Positions 8,323 to 15,345 of a stretch of DNA of 64,000 bases are shown one piece after another (the first letter of the stretch is position 1; each line of letters opens with the position of its first letter). The notes beneath the pieces were generated by a model. It saw only the letters and a list, made by a program, of their open reading frames with translations. It searched no databases and was not told the DNA's origin. Made by a program: the position numbers and the translations under genes. The DNA comes from Ruminococcus sp. (GTDB lineage Bacteria > Bacillota > Clostridia > Oscillospirales > Acutalibacteraceae), in NCBI GenBank assembly GCA_017411835.1, contig JAFQPG010000014.1:62001-126000 (forward strand), read 5' to 3'.

Positions 8323-8776
8323 AAATAGTCCTTTTCTTTTTAAACACTATATTTTGTGCTTTATATATTATTCCACCTACATTATACACTACAAATCTAT
8401 TTAGTTTCAATACCTTATTCAAAAAAACTCTAAGTATTTTTAAACTTTTTTTGATTAAGTTTCTTATTATACGTATAAAAAAACTATACACGCTTGTCAT
8501 AAGCTCGCCTAAAGTAAACCTGTAGACAATAAAGCCTACTGCCTCACCAAATAAAACAAAGTATCTGACAGAACCTTTATTAAACGGCATAGCAAACAAA
8601 GAGGTCAAAACTGCGCATACAAAAAAATACAAAATATCGGTGAGTATAATCTGCCATAATCGGTTAAAACCCGAAAGCCTTAAAATACGCACCAAATCGT
8701 AAAGCGATGAAATCATAACGCCAAACAGTAAGGAAAACAAAAAATATACTGTCTGGTCAGCAAGCGAAAACAACAT
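8300..8776 (-). CDS. yabQ: Spore cortex biosynthesis protein YabQ
   Basis: Integral membrane protein required for spore cortex assembly, made in the mother cell. I start it at the ATG 8776-8774 (158 aa), one base after the yabP stop (TGA-T-ATG). The longer frame would begin at a TTG inside yabP without a ribosome-binding site. The N-terminus QTVYFLFSLLFGVMISSLYDLVRILR shows the YabQ pattern of a hydrophobic helix followed by YDxxR. Further hydrophobic stretches lie near residues 37-57 and 62-85, and the C-terminal half is basic. The conserved order yabP-yabQ-divIC supports the call. Confidence 0.88.
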   Translation of the reverse strand: MLFSLADQTVYFLFSLLFGVMISSLYDLVRILRLSGFNRLWQIILTDILYFFVCAVLTSLFAMPFNKGSVRYFVLFGEAVGFIVYRFTLGELMTSVYSFFIRIIRNLIKKSLKILRVFLNKVLKLNRFVVYNVGGIIYKAQNIVFKKKRTIYEHEKGN

Positions 8777-8777
8777 A

Positions 8778-9047
8778 TCACTTAAACAGCTTTGATTTGA
8801 GGTTTTTATCTGACTTTGCAAAATACTGAAGCGAATTTATGATTCCGTCAATACAGACATCTTTTGTGTCTAAATTCAGCTTACTTATATGTAGCGAGTT
8901 TCCCTTTACGATAAGCGGTCCGCAGTCAGTCGTAAGGCTTACTGTCTGCTCGTCAAAACCGACGACATCGGTGACACCGGTTAGAGAAAGTTTGCTTTTG
9001 TTATCAAGTATAAGCGAGTGAGCGGCTTTTGATAATTGTTCAGTCAT
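8778..9047 (-). CDS. yabP: Sporulation protein YabP
   Basis: Small protein (89 aa) of the YabP/YqfC family, needed for cortex formation in B. subtilis and mother-cell specific there. The middle shows the family beta-rich pattern (LSLTGVTDVVGFDEQTVSLTTDCGPLIVKGNSLHISKLNLDTKDVCIDGII). A paralogue, yqfC, is at 63374-63655. The ribosome-binding site GGAGG is 7 bases before the ATG and lies inside an 11-bp stem (9055-9086), whose other arm overlaps a sigma-E-like -10 box. This gives a way to keep the gene silent in vegetative read-through mRNA. Confidence 0.92.
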   Translation of the reverse strand: MTEQLSKAAHSLILDNKSKLSLTGVTDVVGFDEQTVSLTTDCGPLIVKGNSLHISKLNLDTKDVCIDGIINSLQYFAKSDKNLKSKLFK

Positions 9048-9054
9048 AAAAAGA

Positions 9055-9086
9055 CCTCCATATACTACTATCTAAGTATATGGAGG
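9055..9086 (-). promoter_or_regulatory. Inverted repeat that can hide the yabP ribosome-binding site
   Basis: Perfect 11-bp arms CCTCCATATAC (9086-9076 on the minus strand) and GTATATGGAGG (9065-9055) with a 10-base loop. The second arm contains the yabP GGAGG. The first arm contains most of the sigma-E-like -10 box. TCTTTTT follows the stem, so it could also act as a weak terminator. Confidence 0.75.
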
Positions 9087-9104
9087 AAAATTTACAATTA
9101 TGAT
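9075..9104 (-). promoter_or_regulatory. Sigma-E-like promoter of yabP-yabQ-divIC
   Basis: Minus strand: ATCATAAT (9104-9097), a 14-base spacer, CATATACT (9082-9075). The -10 matches the mother-cell consensus CATACAnT at 7 of 8 positions. The start point would fall at about 9066-9069, in the hairpin loop. The -35 overlaps the rqcP stop codon. Confidence 0.7.
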
Positions 9105-9343
9105 TAAACTGAGGTGTACATAGAAGAAGCGTCTTCTTTTCTGACCGTTTCAGCGACGGAGACCACTTTTACTTTTATAGAGCGTGTATCAAATGTTATT
9201 TCAATAACATCGTCGACCTTGACATCGTATGATGCGCGCACAACTTTTCCATTTACAGAAACCTTGCCTGCATCGCAAACCTCGTTTGCTACAGTGCGTC
9301 GCTTGATTATTCTAGACACCTTTAAATATTTATCAATTCTCAT
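9104..9343 (-). CDS. rqcP: S4-domain ribosome quality control protein RqcP (YabO)
   Basis: RNA-binding factor that helps RqcH add alanine tails to nascent chains on stalled 50S subunits. 79 aa, essentially one S4 domain (MRIDKYLKVSRIIKRRTVANEVCDAGKV, then VNGKVV and VKVDDVIEI). Position between mazG/hup and yabP equals the B. subtilis yabN-yabO-yabP order. AGGAG precedes the ATG. Only 34 bp separate it from the hup terminator, so its promoter must overlap that hairpin or it depends on read-through. Confidence 0.92.
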   Translation of the reverse strand: MRIDKYLKVSRIIKRRTVANEVCDAGKVSVNGKVVRASYDVKVDDVIEITFDTRSIKVKVVSVAETVRKEDASSMYTSV

Positions 9344-9377
9344 AATCTACTCCTAATTTGAAATTAAATGAAAAAGG

Positions 9378-9404
9378 AAAAGCCGACAAAATGTCGGCTT
9401 TTCA
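9378..9404 (-). terminator. hup terminator
   Basis: 11-bp stem GAAAAGCCGAC / GTCGGCTTTTC with a 5-base loop, followed by CTTTTTC on the minus strand. It closes the 21-gene run that begins at hprK. Confidence 0.85.
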
Positions 9405-9417
9405 GTCATAAGAAAAA

Positions 9418-9693
9418 TTACTTGTTAACAGCGTCCTTGAAAGCTTTACCAGCTTTGAATGCAGGAACCTTAGAAGCAGGGATTTCGATTGTCTCGTTTG
9501 TTCTTGGGTTGCAACCTGTTCTAGCGTTTCTCTCTCTTCTCTCAAATGTACCGAAGCCTACGAGCTGGATCTTGTCGCCAGCAGCAACAGCGTCTACGAT
9601 TACGTCGAATGTAGCAGCTACAGCCTTCTCAGCATCTTTCTTTGAAAGGTTAGCTTTCTCTGCAACAGCAGCGATGAGTTCTGTCTTCTTCAT
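9418..9693 (-). CDS. hup: HU family DNA-binding protein
   Basis: Nucleoid-associated histone-like protein that bends DNA as a dimer. 91 aa from the ATG at 9693, which has a strong GGAGG site; the frame extends further upstream but without a start signal. [25 protein letters not shown] is the helical body. [29 protein letters not shown] is the conserved core leading into the DNA-gripping arm with its Pro (IPASKVPAF). It is inserted between mazG and rqcP, where B. subtilis has no gene. A short TGTGA/TCACA palindrome lies upstream. Confidence 0.96.
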   Translation of the reverse strand: MKKTELIAAVAEKANLSKKDAEKAVAATFDVIVDAVAAGDKIQLVGFGTFERRERNARTGCNPRTNETIEIPASKVPAFKAGKAFKDAVNK

Positions 9694-9718
9694 TTTAATT
9701 TCCTCCAAAAAATTAATT

Positions 9719-9733
9719 TGTGATTTTATCACA
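9719..9733. repeat. 15-bp palindrome upstream of hup
   Basis: TGTGAT-TTT-ATCACA, a perfect 6-bp inverted repeat between the mazG stop and the hup ribosome-binding site. It may be an operator or a weak hairpin; no regulator can be named. Confidence 0.4.
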
Positions 9734-9737
9734 TTTT

Positions 9738-10523
9738 TTATTTAACTTCTTCCCAAAGGGAATCAAGTACCGAAAGTGAAGCGCTTGACATATCGATAGA
9801 GCGCTCTTTGCAAAGAGCTTCTACCTTAGCAAAGCGGTCGGTAAACTTAAGCGTTGCATCATAAAGTGCTTTTTCGCTGTCTACCTTAATAAATCTTGCA
9901 ACATTGACTACCGAGAAAAGTAAATCGCCGAGCTCTTCGCTCATATTCTCGGCATCGTTATTATTGATAGCAGATTTAAGCTCAACAAGCTCTTCATCTA
10001 CTTTATTAATAGCATCTTCTGTCTTTTCAAAATCAAAGCCAACTTTAGCGGCTTTGTGCTGAACCTTCTGGCTATACATCAACGCAGGCAAAGATTTAGA
10101 AACAGAGCCTAAAACTTCGGACTGGCTCTTTTGAGATTTAGTCTGCATCTTGATTTTATCCCAGTTAACAAGAACCTGTTCAGGAGTATCAGCAGTAGTG
10201 TCAGAAAAAACGTGAGGATGACGGACGATAAGCTTTTTACAAACCTCGTCGCAAACATCGTTTATATCAAAAACGCCTGCTTCCTCTTCCATTAAAGCGT
10301 GAAAAACAACCTGCATCATAACGTCGCCGAGCTCTTCTTTTAAAAGCTCTTTGTCGTTTGTGTCGATTGCTTCAATCGCTTCGTAGGTTTCTTCGATGAA
10401 GTTTTGTCTGATGCTTTCGTGGGTCTGCACCCTGTCCCATGGACAGCCATCAGGAGAGCGAAGAATTTTCATAATATCGACTAAATCATTAAAGTCGTAT
10501 TTATTCTTTCTTTCAAACTCCAA
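9738..10523 (-). CDS. mazG: Nucleoside triphosphate pyrophosphohydrolase MazG
   Basis: House-cleaning enzyme hydrolysing (d)NTPs to monophosphate and PPi. Two MazG helical modules are seen: the first at the N-terminus ([51 protein letters not shown]) and the second in the C-terminal half ([38 protein letters not shown]). Both have the EExxE...ExxD metal-binding pattern. I favour the TTG at 10523 (261 aa), because GGGGTG lies 7 bases before it; an earlier TTG at 10538 has no site. Placement next to the SpoVB-like flippase and rqcP matches yabM-yabN-yabO. The B. subtilis YabN methylase half is absent here. Confidence 0.9.
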   Translation of the reverse strand: MEFERKNKYDFNDLVDIMKILRSPDGCPWDRVQTHESIRQNFIEETYEAIEAIDTNDKELLKEELGDVMMQVVFHALMEEEAGVFDINDVCDEVCKKLIVRHPHVFSDTTADTPEQVLVNWDKIKMQTKSQKSQSEVLGSVSKSLPALMYSQKVQHKAAKVGFDFEKTEDAINKVDEELVELKSAINNNDAENMSEELGDLLFSVVNVARFIKVDSEKALYDATLKFTDRFAKVEALCKERSIDMSSASLSVLDSLWEEVK

Positions 10524-10580
10524 ATGAACACACCCCAAAATATCAAAAAATGGCGAAAAATGCCTTTAACATCACATATT

Positions 10581-12371
10581 TTAACGTAACAGATGCAGTT
10601 TTGCAAGGATTGTTACAACATTGTTGCCTTTTGGTAACATTTTGATTTCATTTTCCGTAAATGTGTGCATTAAAAGCAGAGAAATCAAGTAAAATACTGA
10701 CGCAATGACTATACTCAGTAGGGTTGCCAGCGTATCAGACATAATCGGATTTAACAGTTTATACACAAGATACGCGGATAAACCACAGACAATCGAGCCC
10801 ACAAGCGGCTTAACAACTGTGTGTAAAAAGTTCGGAATCACGCCTGCTTTTTTGATAAGGAAGTACATTCCGACAACGCACACAAACAAATAAGCAACCA
10901 GCGAGCCGACAGCCGCACCCATAATATTGATGCTGACTATACTTACAAAAGCATAGTTTAGAGCAATCTTCATCACCATTGCAATCGAATACAATTTTAG
11001 CGGCATATCTATTCTTCCCACACCCTGAAGCATACTGCAAATCGGTGTTGAGGTAGCAATAAAAATTACCGAAAGACCCATCACGCACAGCACTCTTGCA
11101 CCAACAACAGCGATATAGCCGTCATATAAAAGTTCCATAATCGGATATGACAGCACAAACATACCTATACCGGCAGGGAAAGTCACAAGTACAGTAAGCT
11201 TTAATACTGTTTCGATAGCTTTTTTAAGTTCGCTCTTATCCCCTTTAGTATATGCATCGGTAACAGACGGCATAGCACTTGTACCAAACACCTGAGTAAT
11301 ATGAGTCACAAGCTGCATAATTGTAAGTGCACAGCTATATGCACCGAGCAAATATGTGTGGATTGTGATAGGTTTGCTCTTTGTCGGGTTTAGTGGAATA
11401 TGGCTATCAAGATTGCCATCATACTGTGCTAAAAGTTCTTTAGGATTAGTTTGAGCCATCTTGTATAAAACATTCTGAATAACCATAGTATCAATAGACG
11501 AGCTGATACTCATAACCAAAGCGGCAAGACCAATAGGGATAGCAGTTTTTAAAAGTTTGTTGAATGTTTCCCTACGGCTGAGTGCATCGACGGAATTATC
11601 GAAATACTCCTGAGGAATAGCATTCTTATTACGCTTATATATAATTCTGAGAGTCACAAAAGACAGCAAGCCTCCAAATGAAATTGCAAAAATCGCGCTG
11701 GCTACGGAGAAAGCCAAGAGCATATTCATAGCTTCGCTCTCGCTTTCAAAGTTTAGCCCGAAGATAGTGCCTGATGCTTTATACTGAGCCATACCTATTT
11801 TCATCACGATATATGACAAAGGTAAGCCGACAACCATTTTAACAGCAGCTTCTACAATCTCAGAAATCGCAGTAGGAGCCATATTTCGCTGACCTTCAAA
11901 ATATCCACGATAAATAGAAACGATACACCCGAAGAAAATCGAAGGGGCAAGTGTAATCATAGCGTAGATTGAATACGGAGATTTGATAACATTCACGTAA
12001 ACAAAGCTTAGTCCCACCATAAGCGAAAAGCACACAAGACCCATAATTACAAAGAATGGTATTGATACTTTGTAAATCTGGCGAACATCTTTGTAGCGTT
12101 CTTTTGCTATGCTCTCAGATATAAGACGGGAAACCGCAATCGGAAAACCTGCTGTTGCAAGTGTAAAAAGCGGGATATAAATTTCGTAAGCGTTAGTAAA
12201 CAGTCCTGTACCGATACCGGCATACTGGTCGCCAAACATCGAGTATATACGCGTAAGCATAAGTTTGTACACCATACCGCACAAACTTACTATAGCCATA
12301 CTGATGCTGAGCACCATCGCACCTTTTAAAAAGGTTTGCGAGCTGTTCTTTTTTATATTATTACTTTGCAT
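10581..12371 (-). CDS. SpoVB/YabM-type polysaccharide (lipid-linked) flippase
   Basis: Multidrug/oligosaccharidyl-lipid/polysaccharide (MOP) superfamily exporter, 596 aa with about 14 hydrophobic segments. FLKGAMVLSISMAIVSLCGMVYKLMLTRIY and YEIYIPLFTLATAGFPIAVSRLISE are typical of the SpoVB/MurJ-like branch that moves lipid-linked cell-wall precursors. In B. subtilis, YabM sits at the same place (before mazG/yabN) and its relative SpoVB is needed for cortex synthesis. Whether this copy works in sporulation or vegetative growth cannot be decided. It follows the zinc-ribbon gene by 18 bp. Confidence 0.85.
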   Translation of the reverse strand: MQSNNIKKNSSQTFLKGAMVLSISMAIVSLCGMVYKLMLTRIYSMFGDQYAGIGTGLFTNAYEIYIPLFTLATAGFPIAVSRLISESIAKERYKDVRQIYKVSIPFFVIMGLVCFSLMVGLSFVYVNVIKSPYSIYAMITLAPSIFFGCIVSIYRGYFEGQRNMAPTAISEIVEAAVKMVVGLPLSYIVMKIGMAQYKASGTIFGLNFESESEAMNMLLAFSVASAIFAISFGGLLSFVTLRIIYKRNKNAIPQEYFDNSVDALSRRETFNKLLKTAIPIGLAALVMSISSSIDTMVIQNVLYKMAQTNPKELLAQYDGNLDSHIPLNPTKSKPITIHTYLLGAYSCALTIMQLVTHITQVFGTSAMPSVTDAYTKGDKSELKKAIETVLKLTVLVTFPAGIGMFVLSYPIMELLYDGYIAVVGARVLCVMGLSVIFIATSTPICSMLQGVGRIDMPLKLYSIAMVMKIALNYAFVSIVSINIMGAAVGSLVAYLFVCVVGMYFLIKKAGVIPNFLHTVVKPLVGSIVCGLSAYLVYKLLNPIMSDTLATLLSIVIASVFYLISLLLMHTFTENEIKMLPKGNNVVTILAKLHLLR

Positions 12372-12389
12372 AAAAAAATCACCAAAAAA

Positions 12390-12746
12390 TCAAAGTTTAG
12401 AGCCACATTCAGAGCAGTAGGTTTCGTCTGCCTTAATAAGTTTTGAGCAAACAGGACAACGCTTCATACTTTTAATGTTATCAATCTGCTTTTTTGTATT
12501 ATCCAGCTGTTCAATTAAATCTTCGATTTCGCTAAGCTCTTTTGAAAAATCAGTTTTTTCAAGCTCGTTGCTTTTAAAAGCACCGTAATACTTAACACCG
12601 AGTGCTTTGTACTGCTTTGCTAAATCACGCTCGTGTCTTGCTTTGATTGTGTTGAGCTTTGTGATGTCGTAAGCATCAGACGCTTTTTCGCCGACCTTGT
12701 AAACAACAGCTTTAGCATTCTCTAAAAAATCGTTAAAAATTCCCAT
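12390..12746 (-). CDS. Zinc-ribbon protein with coiled coil, function unknown
   Basis: 118 aa from the ATG at 12746, which has AGGAGG eight bases upstream; earlier in-frame ATGs have no such site. The N-terminal 75 residues are helical and charged (FLENAKAVVYKVGEKASDAYDITKLNTIKARHERDLAKQYKALG). A second helix covers about 75-100. The C-terminus is a rubredoxin-like zinc ribbon: CPVCSKLIKADETYCSECG (two CxxC pairs). I do not recognise a named family. Such small zinc-ribbon/coiled-coil proteins are common in Clostridia. It sits between hemZ and the flippase in the long run. Confidence 0.7.
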   Translation of the reverse strand: MGIFNDFLENAKAVVYKVGEKASDAYDITKLNTIKARHERDLAKQYKALGVKYYGAFKSNELEKTDFSKELSEIEDLIEQLDNTKKQIDNIKSMKRCPVCSKLIKADETYCSECGSKL

Positions 12747-12801
12747 GGTAAAAACCTCCTGCATATAAAATAACACAAATATATGAATAATGTATTAAAT
12801 C

Positions 12802-14247
12802 TTAAAAATACTCTGCGTAAAAATCATAAATAGCCTCTTTACGCTTAATAAGCTCGTCAAAGCGTGTGTTATATTCATACGGATATTTAAAATTAAATAT
12901 GCGTGTGAGCTTGTCGCAAGAAAAGGCTTTAAGCTTGCTCACCCCACCTGCACCACAGGCAAGTATCGTATGGGTTTCGTCCATAATATAAACATTATAT
13001 AAGCTTTCAAAACCTTTCTTTGACCAGCCGACATTTTCTAAATTACCCGCCATACGGCTTTGACGATAAAGATAATACGGAATATAGGCTTTATCAAGTA
13101 AGACCTTCTGCGAGTAAGAAAGCATATCAGTGCTTTCATTTTTAATGCCGATATTTACGGCGATGTTCTCGGTATTCAAGGTTGAGCTACGCTTTAGTGC
13201 TAACGTATGGATAGTAACGCTTTCAGGAGAAAGTTCAACGACTTTGTCAAGGGTATCGACAAAGCTATCATAGCAATCGCCCTTAAGTCCTGCAATCAAA
13301 TCCATATTTATGTTATCAAAGCCACATTCACGCGCAAGGTAAAAAGCGTCTATAGCATCTTGTGCGCTATGACGTCTGCCGATAATTTCCAAAACCTCGT
13401 CGTTTAAGGTCTGTGGGTTTATGCTTATGCGATCTACCCCGTTTTTCTTAATCGCTAAGAGCTTATCTTTAGTTATTGTATCAGGGCGTCCTGCTTCAAC
13501 AGTAAACTCGCGACACGTTGACATATCAAAGCATCGAGTAACAGTAGAAAGCACCATATCCATCTGCTCAGCTGTAAGCGTTGTCGGGGTGCCACCGCCC
13601 ATATAAACGGTTTCGAGTTTCAGCTCAAGGTCGTGTGCAATTTTTGCGGTTTCTTCAAGCTCTCTACACAAAAGCACAACATAGTCGTCGATGAGATGCT
13701 TTGCTTTTTCTACAGACTGGGATACAAAGCTACAGTAGTTACAGCGTGACGGACAAAATGGAATCGAAATATAAAGTGAAAAAGACTTTTCTTTTGACAA
13801 AGCTAAAATCTCGCGCTCGGCTTTTTGAGTAAGCAACGCAAGTTCTAACTTCTGGTTGCTGACTTTAAGCTCATTTTTAAAGTAGTCTACTGCATTATCA
13901 ATGCCGTTTTTGTCAATCAGTCTGCGTAAAAGCTTAATCGGTCGAACACCTGTGAGCACACCCCAAGGCAGGGTGGTCTCAAAATACTCACATAAAAGCG
14001 AGTAAAGAAGCTGTGCCATTTTAAGCTCATCGAAAGCTTCCTCCCCTGTTTTAGGGGCACAAAGCGATTTTTCAAAAGCATCAATGCAAAGCTTAACTTC
14101 AATATTATCTTTATAAGATGTAAGTACATACGGACTATTTATAGACTCGTATTCTTTTAATACAGTAATCTTATCATACGGGAAGAAAGCCCTTACCAGG
14201 TTTTCCATCTCGTAATGAAAAGTATGGCTGTCGATATATAAATTCAT
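12802..14247 (-). CDS. hemZ: Radical SAM coproporphyrinogen III oxidase-like protein HemZ
   Basis: 481 aa. The radical-SAM cluster motif is in IPFCPSRCNYCSF (CxxxCxxC, about 172-181). GGGTPTTL and DLIAGLKGD follow, both hallmarks of the HemN/HemZ/HemW group. The N-terminal ~165 residues form the HemZ-specific extension (GVLTGVRPIKLL). The name comes from B. subtilis, where HemZ is thought to act in anaerobic haem synthesis. In haem-free anaerobes the true substrate is uncertain. The order rel-dtd-MBL-hemZ is widely seen in Clostridia. The gap to the MBL gene is 10 bp. Confidence 0.87.
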   Translation of the reverse strand: MNLYIDSHTFHYEMENLVRAFFPYDKITVLKEYESINSPYVLTSYKDNIEVKLCIDAFEKSLCAPKTGEEAFDELKMAQLLYSLLCEYFETTLPWGVLTGVRPIKLLRRLIDKNGIDNAVDYFKNELKVSNQKLELALLTQKAEREILALSKEKSFSLYISIPFCPSRCNYCSFVSQSVEKAKHLIDDYVVLLCRELEETAKIAHDLELKLETVYMGGGTPTTLTAEQMDMVLSTVTRCFDMSTCREFTVEAGRPDTITKDKLLAIKKNGVDRISINPQTLNDEVLEIIGRRHSAQDAIDAFYLARECGFDNINMDLIAGLKGDCYDSFVDTLDKVVELSPESVTIHTLALKRSSTLNTENIAVNIGIKNESTDMLSYSQKVLLDKAYIPYYLYRQSRMAGNLENVGWSKKGFESLYNVYIMDETHTILACGAGGVSKLKAFSCDKLTRIFNFKYPYEYNTRFDELIKRKEAIYDFYAEYF

Positions 14248-14257
14248 AGATATTGCC

Positions 14258-14878
14258 TTATTTCATATATGGGTTATACATTCGTTCTGTAGACAGCTTT
14301 GAAAAAACATCGTGTCCCGGAAAGACGACAAAATCGCCGTCGAGGTCTCTTAGCTTTTTAAGTGAGTTTTTCATATCACTCATACTTGACGTCTCAAAAT
14401 CAGTTCTACCGATTGACTGACAGAAAAGTGTGTCGCCTGTAAACAACCATTCATTTATGATAAAGCAACCGCTTCCTGCGGTGTGACCGGGAGTGGATAT
14501 GAATTTAATCTCATTTTCACCGAGCTTTAAAACATCATTGTCAGAAAGCTCAATATCAACCTTAATCTCATTGATATTCAAATCGTGTGCAAAGGCGCCG
14601 TTAAGCGACGGGTTGTTTAATAAATCAAGTTCAAGCTTACTGATGCAAACCTGCGCATTGTAGCGTTTTACAAGCTCGCACACCCCGCCGATATGGTCAA
14701 AATGGCCATGGGTCAGCAAAATGTATTTAAGATTTTTACCGTTTTCATCAATGTAAGAAAAAAGCTCATTGCTATCTACACTTGGGTCGATAACGGCAAT
14801 TTCATGAGAATCTTCGTCTTTTAATATATAGGTGTTGTTTTCAAGCTGTCCTAAAACAAGATAGTTTAAGTCAATCAT
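14258..14878 (-). CDS. MBL-fold metallo-hydrolase (glyoxalase II-like)
   Basis: 206 aa metallo-beta-lactamase fold enzyme of the YqgX/GloB-like group. [10 protein letters not shown] (about 56-65) is the HxHxDH zinc motif. [10 protein letters not shown] (about 130-139), FTGDTLF and FPGHD supply further ligands. It probably hydrolyses a thioester, but glutathione use is unlikely in this type of organism. Its ATG overlaps the dtd stop (ATGA), so the two are translationally coupled. The substrate is unknown. Confidence 0.85.
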   Translation of the reverse strand: MIDLNYLVLGQLENNTYILKDEDSHEIAVIDPSVDSNELFSYIDENGKNLKYILLTHGHFDHIGGVCELVKRYNAQVCISKLELDLLNNPSLNGAFAHDLNINEIKVDIELSDNDVLKLGENEIKFISTPGHTAGSGCFIINEWLFTGDTLFCQSIGRTDFETSSMSDMKNSLKKLRDLDGDFVVFPGHDVFSKLSTERMYNPYMK

Positions 14879-15330
14879 TTTATAAGCTCCTTTGAATCAA
14901 GCAGTATGGTAACAGGTCCGTCATTTAAAAGGCTTACCTTCATATCAGCACCAAAAATGCCTTTTTTTACATCCTGCACGCCGTCATCTTTAATTCTTTT
15001 GCAGAAATATTCATAAAGCTCATTTGCCATATCAGGCGCACCTGCATTAATAAAGCTAGGTCTTCTTCCCTTTCTGCAGTCAGCAAGGAGAGTAAACTGA
15101 GAAATCACCAATACAGAGCCGTCGATGTCACCTAAAGAAAGGTTCATTTTGCCGTTTTCGTCCTCGAAAACACGCAAACCTGAAATCTTCTTTGACAGCA
15201 CGTCGGCATCTTTTTTTGAGTCACCGTTTTCTACACCCAAAAGAATAAGAAAGCCTTTTTCGATTTTTGATACAAGCTCGTTTTCGACAACGACCTGTGC
15301 GTACGTCACACGCTGTAATACTGCTTTCAT
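14875..15330 (-). CDS. dtd: D-aminoacyl-tRNA deacylase
   Basis: Removes D-amino acids and misplaced glycine from tRNA. 151 aa, typical length. [16 protein letters not shown] opens the fold. The catalytic Ser-x-Gln motif is in [19 protein letters not shown] (about 78-96). The cross-subunit Gly-cisPro motif is in [13 protein letters not shown] near the C-terminus. The gene is 15 bp after rel, a neighbourhood conserved from Bacillus to Clostridium. Confidence 0.96.
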   Translation of the reverse strand: MKAVLQRVTYAQVVVENELVSKIEKGFLILLGVENGDSKKDADVLSKKISGLRVFEDENGKMNLSLGDIDGSVLVISQFTLLADCRKGRRPSFINAGAPDMANELYEYFCKRIKDDGVQDVKKGIFGADMKVSLLNDGPVTILLDSKELIK

Positions 15331-15345
15331 AAAAACCTCAAAAAA

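Noticed and set aside
9719-9733. CRP-type binding site before hup
   Set aside because: TGTGA-N5-TCACA resembles a CRP site but the spacing is 5 instead of 6 bases and no CRP-dependent context is visible; kept only as a palindrome.
10555-10567. Terminator between the flippase gene and mazG
   Set aside because: GGC/GCC with a loose loop followed by ATTTTTTG on the minus strand; the stem is only 3-4 bp.
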